Source of the DNA: Struthio camelus | Lineage: Eukaryota > Chordata > Aves > Struthioniformes > Struthionidae | Reading direction: 5' to 3' | Assembly: GCF_040807025.1 (NCBI RefSeq) | Contig: NC_090982.1 | Span: 52,745,112-52,809,111, forward strand | DNA length: 64,000 nucleotides | Shown here: in pieces, positions 37,301 through 49,700 of the stretch | Layout: the number at the start of each line of letters is the position of its first letter | How positions within the stretch are numbered: position 1 is the first letter of the stretch | Translations under genes and position numbers: made by a program | Notes under the pieces: generated by a model | The model's database searches: none | What the model was told of the DNA's origin: nothing | What the model saw: only the letters and a program-made list of their open reading frames with translations

Positions 37301-40300
37301 GAGATCATTTTCATCCGCTTTTAATTACATTTCTTATTAACTAACTGTAGCATTGTATATGTGTTTTTAGTAGCAGCCTGTTATTATTAAATGGAAGCAT
37401 ACATGGGAGCATCAGCTGGTTAATCGTGGCCATCAGTAAGGCTGTATTTCTTGAAAGTATGTTTCCAATATAGCTTTTGAAAAAATGAAGATGCTCTGAA
37501 TAAATGATGAGACAGTAATTTTTCCCCTCAGGTGTGACTGGACTGAAAGTATAACAAACTCGGACAGTATTTGTATCCAGGTCACAACAGTCTACCTAAA
37601 ATACAGGTGATTTCGTATCACAGCTTTCTCAGGCTTATTCAGTAATAGTAGATCCAACTTTCAAGCTGCTCATGACTGAACTTGTGGTCCTCCCTTTGCC
37701 AATCGTTTTGCTTTCTCCAGCATCTCATTTTGCTTGAATGGCCAGGAACATTTTTCGGTTTTCCCTTTTAATCTTTCCTTCTATAGGGGGGTCTTAAGCG
37801 TAGCTGGCTAAACCTCGGGAAATGTTTGCAGTCCAAGGAACAAAGCAAACAACCTAATTCAGAACTGCCACAAGGTGGGGTTAGGCCGTTTAGGATTTGA
37901 GCAGTCTGCAGAATGAGTAATGGTCATGTCCGTCTTTCTTCTCTGAAATCCTCCACACTTCCATAACATATATCTGCTCTTCCTGAAATTATCTGTAAGT
38001 CTGTTTAAAAAGCAGGACTCTGTTCAGCTGCCTTCTTACTCTTATGCTCACCAATGATTATATTACAGCATTCATCCTTCAGTCCTATTGTCTATATTAC
38101 TTGGCCACAGATGTCAGCAGAAGTCTCTGCTTCTGATTATGGACATACAAGCAACTAATTTTTCCAGAAGCTTTTGCTGATCTCCTACAGAGCACCTAGT
38201 TAGTTTAGCAAAGATGTCTGTGGCTAAAAGCAGATTTTGTCAGTGAGCAGTTAATGGCATGAGGACCGTTAATCTATTAACTAGGTGACTGTTACTTCCA
38301 GACGACCGTGAACACATCTTACTGTTTCCATATGCAGACAGTACAATTTGGCTAGGATGTGCCTGTTTGGTGAGAGTATTTATCCTCTTGCATGAAACTG
38401 TCAATGTCTTTCAAGATACAGATTTTAATAAATATCTGCACAAAGCAATTCACTAATTCTAAATTAAATTATTGCTTTAAATACAGCAATTAAGAAGGTG
38501 AAATGGGGGAAGGGTAGTTAGCATACCAGATTTAAGTATCATGTACTTAACAAGAAATCCAGGGGGGGTATGATGGATTCAAGACCAAACGATTCTGTAG
38601 AAAAAGATCAACAGTGTCAACACCAGGTGCCAGATTTAGGGACCTATCAAGGGGATTCACGAGTTGGGATCACAAAGGGATTGACTGGAATTTCCGTGGA
38701 AGGGTTAGTATGATTTAGGGTCCAAATTACTTATGAAATATTTGAAAATACTACCTTTAAATTCAAACTAATCACCAAAATGTGCTGTTAATTTTCGGTG
38801 GTGCTGAAAGCCTATCTTCCCCCTCTTTGACACAAACATACATGAGGCTTCTGATAGAAATCTCCCAGGATGATTTTTCAGCCCTGCGAATCAGGGAGCA
38901 TGGCTCCCTGAATCACACGTCCGTGCTGTCTGTCAGCTCTAAGCATCTTCCCCTTGATTTTCTAAACTGGATGTGCAGAATCTCAGCTCCACATTTCTCA
39001 GGCTTGTTGACAGCAGCAATAATTACATGGTGAAAAGCAAACTAACAAGCTGCATCTACTCAATATTAAGGATTAATGATCTGCGTTTTAGTCTTTGCTT
39101 CCCTATAGAGTAGTAAATTCACCAAAATTATGCTTCAATAAATGCAAAAAGTGTGAAAGAGCGATTGTAGAACCTACATATATAAATAAGATTCTGCTGC
39201 TTCTCCCATTATCTGAGACCAAGTCATAGTATAAATGCTGTGTAGCTTCACCTGCCTGAGGCGAAGATAAGATGCTCACTTAACCATTTCTCTGATGCAA
39301 ACCTTCCTCTGCTCTCCCCAGGGCTATTTATCCCCACCCCTGTGCTGTCTTCATCAGGTCTTTCTTATCATTGTCCTTATGTTTTTCATACCCGCGAAAT
39401 GGTACTTCTTGTACGCTTCCCTCACAAAAAGGGCTGGCAACCCAGTGCTTTCCTTTCAGCTCCCCACAGTTGTGCTACTCTCTGCACTGCAAATGCGCTT
39501 GTGTCTCAAGTACTCGGACTGCTTGTCTCCGCTTGGACCTGACTTCTGCGTCCTAAAACACTGGGGCTCACTGCCATTCCATCTACGTGGGCTTTTGGGC
39601 TCATTGGCATACATTTGTCACAAGCACGCTGGAAGATGTGACTGCAGGTTCCTCCAGGGTTCCTGGGGCAGGTTGGCCGGGTGACAGAAGGTGACAAGCT
39701 CAGAGGCACACGTGGGCAGGGACTTGACTGGCCAGTCCACTTTAATCCAGCTCAGTTAATCTTTACATCCAAGTTTTCAGCCATCTCCAAAGCTACATAC
39801 AGGTGCAACGGTAAAGAAGGGAAAACGCTATTTATTGGTGCTCTCTCTCCCATCACACCTCGGGTACGTGGAATATTGATCAGTATGAACAAAGAGCTAC
39901 CATCCTCTTTGAGCTTCTCATAAACCCATCTCTGGCTTTTACATTGCACCTCCAGCTAGGTGATGCGTGCATAGATGCCACTCACCTCTTTCCGTCAATA
40001 TTTTTCTTCTCGTCCAGTTCATCCTTATGATGAACCCCAGTGGAAAGCAGATCAGCCCTGCATTTAGTTTGATTCCAATTTGAAGAGACTTGCCATTTCA
40101 AAGCCAGCCAGAAACTTCGTTTCAGGTCACTTGTGTAGGACATTTACCAGACATAGCAAATCCTCTGGCACTCTGTAGTTCCTTAGCGTGACTGTGAGCT
40201 CATAAAACACTTAAAAACAGACTACGAACTCTAACCATGAATGCAACTGAACTTCTCAAGCAGGATTTTGCTGGCTGTTTTCTTGAAAGCTACCTGAAAA

Positions 40301-43300
40301 TGCTGTTCTTTCCTACCTACCTTTAGCAACTATTGTGTGGACTTTTTAATTTGAATTATTCTGAACCTAAGCATACTGACAGAGCGTATGTAAAAGCACC
40401 AAGCAGGCACAGATTTACTTGTACTAGTAGTTGGTGAAATGGTATACACACTCACGCTTCACACAGTGTAGTTGCGGCCATGGGGCTACACAGTCTCCTT
40501 ATAACCTCTCCCAGGCAGATTGGAGCTAAATGGCAGAGACATATTAAAGCAGGAAAAGGGTGGGAGAAAGGAAATAGTGATATTTCTGAAATGCAGATGG
40601 ATTTGGGTTGCCTGGGTCATGTAGGCAGGACATGCTAGAGCTAGCAAAGGAGTCCAGATTTCTGAGCCCAATCTAGAGTCTTAATGGCAAGGGCGGTCCT
40701 CCTCTCATGGAGGACCTGTTTTCAGACTCACTCCCCAGGCTAAGATATATATATTCTGAAACGATGCTGAAGATTTCTTATTATGTAGTTTCTGTGGCTG
40801 TTTGTGTGAGTAAATCCTACAGTCAGGCAATGCATGAATAGTTTGCCACATATAATTTACTCAATGTATTCAGATGCTGCATCCTGAATGCTAAGCATCG
40901 TGCTCTCGTCAATGGAAACGGCTGATTTGGAATAATTTTGCTTGGCAGTTGGGGTTATATGCAAATCTTGCACTTTCGTGTACAATTCAAGTAAATGGCC
41001 CTGTTTTAACAAGAAATCATCTAGCCAGACTTGCAATGAGGCAGCTGGCCTGGCTAGTCAGATTCCAAAGGGAACGTCAGGAGGGAGAGAAAAGGCAGCT
41101 CCGGAGCAAAATGAATGTGCAATTTCTTGCCTAAAGGCTTGAAGAAATGTACTGTATATGTCCTGTCCCACTACCCCTTGGAGCTAGAACATTCAAGCTA
41201 TTTTCAGCTACTGAAAGACAGCTCCCAATCTCTAACAATTTTATCAAATTCTGTTAACCATTGTCAGTAGCGCTCCCATTAACGTAAAAAATGCCCAGTG
41301 CTCCTTTCATTTGCACTACCATAAAAGCAAATCTGCAGAATGAGTGGAGATTTAGAGGTAAAAAGACTGTGAGAATCAAGTCAATACGCTTTTAATAAGA
41401 GGTTTGACCTTCATTTTATCTTACTCTCTTTCTGATTTCCTGGAGTTACATCACCTCATTGTACACCTAACCTTGACTCAGCCTCCCTCCAAGGGTTCAG
41501 CTTGCCATCCTTGCTCAGGGAAGTCTCTTGCTGTTGTGCTGAGTAAGAGAAGTAGGAGAACCCTTCGCCCCATGAACGTCAAAAGTGAAATCTGCCACCG
41601 ACTGCAGAAGGGCTTTTTTAAAACTATGTCCTGCTACAGTTCTGCATCCTCATTCCTGGGGAACATTCAGAAATGCCTTTGCATCCAGAGACGAGGGAGT
41701 GTTTAGTATGCAGAAAGCTTCCCTTTTTTGCCTTTTGTTTTTCTTTATTTTTAAATGAGAAAGCCAAAGAGAACTGTAACACTAAGAAGCTATTATGCCA
41801 CAGCCTGTCAGCTGTAAGGCTAGCATGCGGGTGTCTGTGAGTTGTGTCACTGGTTTGCTGATAGGAACCATGCACAAAGAGTATCTTCAATGTTAATCAG
41901 ACCCTCTGAACCATGCTGCCGGCTCAAGAGAAGGGAAACAAAATCCAAGCCCTGATTGCAAGCCTCGCAGTGCCTGTCAGGGAGCAAGCAGGATGGGGAA
42001 TCAAACCCCGCGGCTGATTCTAATTGGGAAGACAATGAGACATCTCAAACGAGATAACTGCAATTAGGATGAGAGACACTACAGAGATGACAAGAAATAC
42101 TTCTTCATAAGAACAAGCGGGTGCTTCTCATGAGGGGAACATGGGGTGAAAAAGGTAGCTTGCTTCAAACAGAATAGCTGCATAAATTAGACAGAAACCA
42201 GAATATGCATACCTTAAAGCCTTTGATTGATTTCAGTGGAACCAGGATTTCACTGTCAAAGTAAATGAATATGATTAACCTGGACTCTAAGTCATCAATT
42301 AGCAGATGTTACCAATAAACAGACGGGTTTTTTTTTTTTCTCCTCTTACTTTCATGCTGGGAACAAAAGACTTGAGTACTTTTGTATATTCAATGATTCA
42401 AGAAAAAACAGAGTTACCGTGACACCTGAGAATGACAAGACAATATTTAAAAACAGAACATAAAACAAATCCCTTTCTGTGGTTGACCCAACGCTGTGGG
42501 ATTACCAGAAAAAGAGATCCAAGCCTGGAAACATTACTAGTCTTTTAGCCAAGCATTCTCCCAAGTGAGCCAGCCCCACTGGACTACTCATAGTGCTGTA
42601 GAGAAGCTGGCAATGGCCTGATGTGAGGTGACTTGAGGGGATGCCAATGGCTCCTGTCACTCACTTGCTTCCTTCACCAGCACCACCCTTCTCAAAGAGT
42701 TGTCAGCCAGCATAGAAATTTAAAGGGGTTCAAACACACTGGCCACTAACTTACTCGCGATTAGGAATATCTCTGTCACATGAGGTAGGAGGACAAGCGT
42801 TAACTATTTAATCACAACAGATGAGAGCTGATATCATCTGTCATCCAGATTTCTGGTAAATAACTTCTCCTTCCCAAAATCAGTGATAGAAGATGTCCTC
42901 TGCTAACAAAAACACCTTTAAGGTGTCCCAGACTTGTCATACTCCATCTTCTGTCCTTATGGGAAGACTGTTAACGCTGATGTGTTAGAGCAACTCTAAT
43001 ACCCTGTGTGAGTTAAGACAAAAGGAAATGGGCATGGGAGTAAGAGTTTACAGCAGATGGAGTACAGAAAAGCTTGCAAGAAAGAGGAATTATGGCTTGT
43101 TAGAAATCTCACTTCAGCTCCTCTTATTCAGCTCCCTTAATCCCTAACAGAGTCTGCATGTAACCAATATCTATGCTTGTCTAATGCAACTTCAGTCATA
43201 ATACAGCTTGGATATAACCTGTTCACCCACGAGAAACTGGAGATGAAATTTGAAGCGTTTGAAAAATACTGCTTCAGCATATGCTGAATGCAGAGTAACT

Positions 43301-46300
43301 GACATTTCCCTAAAAGTTACTCACAAGCAGCACTAACTGTCATATTTTTCTGAAATTTTACGAGTGGCGTCAGTGCTTAAAAAAACAAGACAATCTGGAG
43401 AAGAAGGCTTTGCTGCAAATGTCAAACAGAGCTCAGAGCTCTCGATGTTCCCTGTTAGGGTCACAGGGAAAGGGAGCACACAAGCTGATTCCTTCTGACA
43501 GCCTTCCTGGTGCGGCAAAGCTGACAATCACAAGAAGGCATAGGTTTCCATCTCTAAAAATAAATTCAAACGAGAGAGCATCATACGAGCATCTTAGCTG
43601 CACAGTGCAGCAGCAGCCTTGGCACTTTCCTTGATCCCCCTGAAACTCCAGCTAAAAGGATTCAGACCACTGCCTTTCATGCATTGTTTAAATTTAAAGT
43701 CTCTAAACAAGCAGCCAACAAGTGTTTTGACATGAAAAGCTTGCCCTAAGGGGTCCTGCTTCTTCACGTGCAATTTGTTTCTTCTTTCCTACTCCTGCAT
43801 TGTTTTCAAGCCCTTGTAAAGATAGCAGTGTACCTATATGAATCTTTTCACAGACAAGAGCCAGAACGTACTTTTGACTCTCATCTATTTCAGATCAAAG
43901 GAAAAAGAAAAAGAAGAAATAACCAAATTATCAAGGAGAGAGCACAACGCGTCGTTTAAAAAGCATCAGGATCAAACACCCCTTTTTGCTAGAGGAGCGT
44001 GGCAGATAGGAAAGAGGCTCACAATTACGCAGCTGCCTCAAGCAGGGACTGCAAGAGACCTCTAACCCAACCGCGTCGTTCTGGTCAAACAACAACCGTG
44101 TTTTTCAGATGCGGTGAATGACTCTATGGCAACCTCTGCAGCAGAGCCTGGAGAGGAGAAGCTGGTGTGTGACGGTTAGGTACTAGGGCACGCACGCTCC
44201 TGAAACCCTGCGGATGAAATGCTTGCTGCCTCGGGCTGCCTGAACCTCCCCAGAGGATGGGGAAGAGGATTTCTGTCTCTGACACCCTCTGCCTTGTACC
44301 CAGACCCATTTACTTGGGCTGTGTCAGAGGACACCAGTGAAAAACTGAGAAGGACTGCTCTCGAAGTGACAGCCATGAATTTTCCTGGGTTTAGATTAAC
44401 ATTTTCCTTTGTTTAACACAAAGACATCTGAGGGAGTAAATTAAATCCAGTTTCACTTTTTACCTGAAATGATGCCTATATGTCTTGATCAAAGACAGAG
44501 ATGGGACTCAGCATATCTACAATATTTTAACTCTTACCTTTACAAAAGCTTAAGGGAGATTTTTAAGGAATCATAGAAATGAGAGATGGACATGCACAAC
44601 CATAATAGTCGAAACCGAATTTATATTCAATAAATCAGTCCCTATATTTGTAGCTTATGTGTGTGACAAGTTTCTGCGGTTCCTGCGTCCATTTATTGTG
44701 ACAAGGGAAAGATGTTTAGTTACGCAAGTTATCATGGTCATCTCAGAAGCTGGAGTTGACTGAGATCTCTGGCTTGCTCTCGCTCAGCAAAGAGGTGCAG
44801 CGGTGCAGTACGTGAATAGCAGCACGGTTCGTTCCCATCCCAACTGGTCTGTCCTGCTCTTCTGCCACTCTCATCCCACAGTCAGCTGGGGGAACTTATG
44901 AACGCTCCTTGTTCACATCAGTATGAAGTCTGACACTTAGTTCAAACGCAGTTCCCTCAGCAGTTCAATCTGCAACACTTGTCTTTGCACTGAGCTGAGG
45001 CACCTTCCCCAACGCCCGCTCCGTTGCAGGAAAGGTAACCTCCACCCCAGGAGCAGGGCACACTGCTAGGGCAGCCACAGCATCTTAAATTGCAGCAGCA
45101 CGACTTGCAAGGTCTCTCTCAGTTGTTTACCTCAGTTACTAGTGACGCGCAGGGTAAACGCAATGAAGTTGGTGGAACTCACGCTGAAGACTAAGTAGGA
45201 AGGAGAACTGCAGGTTATATAGCTTGTCTATTATACCAATTATACAAATTCTGTGTCTTTCTGCAGAAAGAATCAGAGGGAGGGAGGAATCTTAGCAAAA
45301 TTTCTAATGACAACAATGTTTCTCTTTACATGCCCCCCACAAGTGTACTTCACAGTTACTTTAGTGATGGAAATAGTGCAGCTATTCCCTACATTGCAAG
45401 CTGCAGCCATGCTGACTTAATGAGCTCATCTCTGCTCCCAGCAATCTGGGTAAAGACAAATCTCTGTTAGTGGTAGGAACAGTGAGGTAAATACACGTCC
45501 TATCGTACCTACTTTATGAGCTTATGTAAACAGGATTCTGTGGGGCTTGAATGTCGGCGCTAGGGAAAACCCTGCCAGAAAGATTGCGTTCTGCACTGCT
45601 CCAGACGCAGGTATTTTGCCGAGCAATGCACCAAGCCCGTAGCTATGGGTAGGAGAGAGACTGAGGAGCAGCCACGCGAGTGCCCCGAGATTTGGGAGGG
45701 GAAGTGGGTGCCCGGAGGGCAGCGAGGCTGGGAGATTGCAGCCGTGGCACTGCGGAGACGGTCACTAGGCTGCTCAAGCACAGCCCAGAGACTCCCCCGG
45801 AGCTCATTAAAAACAGGTCAGGCGGCTGAAGCCCTGCTTGCTTCCTTGAATGTCTCTGACACTCTGCTCTTGGGAAACTAAGGGTGCTTTCCTAATCTCT
45901 TCTTTGTAGCTCAGAGAAAGATGCCGGCTCAGAATCCCCCACCCAGGGGGCTGGGTTTAGAGATGTTTTCTTTCACCCGTCTGTCTTTCGGTGTGACATC
46001 TTCCCTAAGAACTGTTTTTTTCCAAGCAGTGTCATAATAAAAAGAATTACATGGTCACTTTGAATCCAGCAGCATCTTTTGCCATCCCCTGCTGTCTCTG
46101 AAGTCAGTTGGGTAGGTGATACACGCACTGCGATAGTGCAAACAAACAGCTGCTCCAGTGGGTGTGCGTTACTCACTCCAACATGCTCTTGAATCTAATT
46201 GGGAATTTCCAGGCATCTATTGCTCACTCGCTCTCCAAAATAACTCTTAGTTATAAACTGTATGAATTAATCATCCTTTTAATCCAGCAAAAGCTGAGCT

Positions 46301-46530
46301 ATATCTGCTCAATCACGCGACACCTATTTCTGTCCCGAGTACCAAGGATGCTGAGTAAAAAGGAATATTTTTGTCTTTTCTTTATTTCACCAGCACCGAG
46401 AGGAATTTCCAGTTTAAAGAAGTAAAGCTGATGATTTTTGCAGAGACAGGTAGCCACAAATGCAGATAAGATTTAGCAGAATGGTTGTCCTGGGGAATGG
46501 GGAGAGCGGGGCTGTTTCTCTTTGGCTGAG
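28341..46530. other. Large intergenic stretch: no gene recognised
   Basis: About 18 kb of AT-leaning sequence with short T runs (29278-29289, 42328-42339), a possible MIR-like scrap at 34850-34930, and a mildly GC-rich spot near 33270-33490. Open frames are all below about 130 codons with no family resemblance. I see no CR1, LTR or retrocopy signature. Confidence 0.65.
34850..34930 (-). repeat. Possible MIR-like scrap
   Basis: ATTAGAGACGCAGGGAGTCA, then CTCACAGTCACACAGACG and GCAGGAGCAGGAACAGAATC, loosely follow the reverse-complement MIR order (GAGGCACAGAG, GGTCACACAGC, GGCAGAGCCGGGATT). Heavily diverged and uncertain. Confidence 0.3.
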
Positions 46531-46534
46531 CAGT

Positions 46535-46755
46535 TATTCCACGGCTTCGCGTGACATATAAGTACACGATTAAAGCCGCACAAGTATCGCGCGGGTCAGA
46601 TTTCGACTACGCGTGCCAGGTATCGGGGACATGAGTCCACGTGGTGTCCTTCGTGGCTCTGTGGAGGGCGAGCGGCCCAGCGCCGGGGGCATCAGCTGAG
46701 GCGCTGGAGTTCGGCTGCCCCCGGGCCCTGCCGGTGTGACTTTCGGCAAGGTATT
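46535..46755. promoter_or_regulatory. Isolated CpG-dense patch
   Basis: About 23 CpGs in about 220 bases between AT-leaning flanks, including TCGCGCGGG and TACGCGTG. No recognisable coding frame. Candidate enhancer or orphan island about 11 kb upstream of the PCSK1 start codon. Confidence 0.4.
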
Positions 46756-49700
46756 TAGGACAGGTCTGCGGTAGCAGAGAGCTGCTACATAAAATGCCAG
46801 GAAAAGATTTTCTCTTTTCCTTTCCACAGATAGTAGACTGTCAAGTGTGTTCTTGCAACAGCAAATACAAATAATTTTTATAATCATATAAAATTTCTAG
46901 ATGCTAGTGAACGTTTCAATGTCATGATTTGTCTGGAAGAGGCAGAACCACACAAATATTGGCAGATTAGTGGAAGGAGTCTCAACTTAAAATTCAGCCT
47001 ATTTCACTCATTACATTCAGAAGAGGTTATTTAATAGTGAAGGCTGTCTTAGTAGTTTCAGCAAAATGGTACCTTTCAGTCAAACAGCGTGACTTTTTAT
47101 GTGAGATATTCTAGAAATAACGCGAAATGCAAAACACTGTAACTATTCACAAAGTCATGCCAGAATTGTGCAGAAGAAAAGCTTTAAAAGAAAAGAGGTT
47201 ACAAGAAGGTGCAATGCTTGCCTTCTCTATTGATTTTTCTTCCCGCTTAGCAACAGCATTTCATGCTGGTTATATAAAAATACAGAGAAATGCGGAAATA
47301 TCCTCTTGCTGTTGGCAAAAAATAACAAAATTATTTGGGATAACCCGATCGAGAAATATTGCTGATATTAATCTCAGATGAAAGTGTTATTAAATTGGAA
47401 GATTCAAGCAATAAAATACAAAACTAAAGTATTCAATCAGTGGGAAAGTAAGCGGAAGCATTTTCTTATATTTGAATAAGGCTTTGCCTTTTAATTTAAT
47501 TAAATAAAGTTTTATATTGACTGTTCAAATATACTGCAGACAATAGAACATAATGAAGATCGAGAAATGGGAAACAGCTTAGATAAACACACTGCCCATA
47601 ATGGCCTATTTCACAGGAGAAGGTTTATTAAATATGATATAGATTTTCAAGATAAAACAGATATTTCTGTCTATGCCGTTCCCTGCAACTTTCTACCCCT
47701 GTTACTGTAGCCTATCTTCTGGATGAGGTTATTCCGACTATAATTAACCCCCAGTGGGATGGCTGTTGCAGACCTACTGAAACAGCTATTCAAAACCATT
47801 GTCCTGAAGTTTCAAATGCATTTGCTTTGATTTTGTTAACCTTTTATGTTTCCTTTCTAATGATACTCAACTGAGTGTATTCCCCAGAAAGCGTAATTGT
47901 GCCTGTGGCTAAACATCATCATCCTGGAACGTGCTTAATGCCTTCAACTGTCGCTACAATTAAGTTTAGCTTGTTGGGAGTTGTGCTGAATTTTCTTTGC
48001 TTCCACGCTCAGTCACCATTGCCCTGCGTGGCCCTCTCTCCTGGCTCAACTCTCCCGTCCCACAGCATCGTGCTCAGCCCAGACTGCGTTTGTTTCGAAA
48101 AGAGGATGGAAGATTGCTTTGCCTTGGACTCAGCAACGAGGAGCTAGAGAAATCACGCTGTGTGTTATGTACACAGGAGGAAGAAATATCGATGATTACT
48201 TGGCATAAGAAAGATGATTTAGGGAAGACTGCTAATTAGAAACGTATCCTTCTCCTTTTGCAGTTTCCCCCAAGTATAGGATGAGATTAAATCATGCAGT
48301 GACATTTGAAGCAGGTACTTTTAAAAATTACAAAGGAAATGGTTCTTCAGAGATCTTGCTATCACCCAGTGGCTTTTAATACTTAAAAAAAGTCACAGAG
48401 CTGGGCTCTGGTCCTTGTTCAGTTCAGTGATCCTGCAGCATGTGCCATGGAGGGAAGGGTTTCCCACCCTTTTAAAGGGGGCCCATTTTCTCCGCTTTTG
48501 GATTCCCTTGGCTTTAACCATGAGTACTGAATGTCCGTAATCTCTACATGTGCAAAAGGAAACCAGATACCTTTGGGATCATTTATGTATTTTGGTGGTA
48601 ATGACTTATGAAGATATTTAACAGTTTTATATCTTAATATTTAATTCTCTTTTTATTTAGGGTGACATCTTGGTTTTGTTATTTTGGAATTATAATTCCT
48701 GGAGTGCTGAAAGTTTTTGAAAACCCAACTCTAAATTATCTAGAGAAAGCATTCTGTAATATAATGCTTGCAAAGGCTACCACAGCAAGGCCAAGACGTC
48801 GTCTGTGAGCGTACATATATAAAATATAACCAATGTGTTATTCAGCCTTTGCCCTTCAGAGAGCAGGAAAAGCTGCTAATGGGCCGGCCACGGAGTCCCA
48901 CACAGCATGGAGGTAAGCTGGAGGACCTATTGCTGAACACTATTAGACGGAGGCGGTGATCCCTGGTACACTCCTATGCAAATCTTCCATGGAAATCCTG
49001 TGATTTTATTACTGCATATTTAAATACAGTCTAAAATGCATCTCCCATCTGTAAAAACTATATTTGCTTTGGCTTATGCATTGCTGAGCACCAGTACAAA
49101 CGCTTCCTTTTAACATATATGCACTGAAGAGTTGGCTTTATATTTAAATAGCAATTTTGGTAGGTGAGTGATTTCCTCCGAAATGACATTACTTCATCAT
49201 AGCTCAATCTCAGCTGAAAAAATGTTTAAAAACTGTTTTCCAGTAGTCAGTGGTGATCTAGCGGCTCACACGCTTGTACCTTTCAAGTTGGAGTTTAATC
49301 GTTTGATAGAAATCAGCACTTGACTTTTTAGATAAAAGTATCGAGGTAGCACTTGAAAGCATCCAAAAGCAAAATATGTGTGGCCAAGTGTCAGTAATAC
49401 AGATCGGATAACACAGACACCTGAAATATTGCCCTGAGAAAGAGTAAAGCACTGACACAAGACTTGCCTAGCCACAGTCTGATGCTGCTTTAGCTGTATG
49501 GGTCAAATCAAAAAATGAACATTACAATTTCGGTTTAAAACTGGTTACATTTAAATTTTGTCTTCACTGGCTTAATCCAAACCAAAGTGAAGTGCTTTAA
49601 ACTGGAACAAGGATGGCCACAGAGGATTCTGCCCTCGTTTGAACAAATCAGCCTGATATATATATTTTACAGAGAGCTGGATAGATGTGTCTACTAGTGA

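Noticed and set aside
44560-44620. GAATCATAGAAATGAGAG as a possible CR1 3' end
   Set aside because: CR1 ends carry tandem ATTCTATGA-type 8-mers next to a GGTTGGAAGGGACC-like stretch. Only one partial unit is present and no CR1 body follows.
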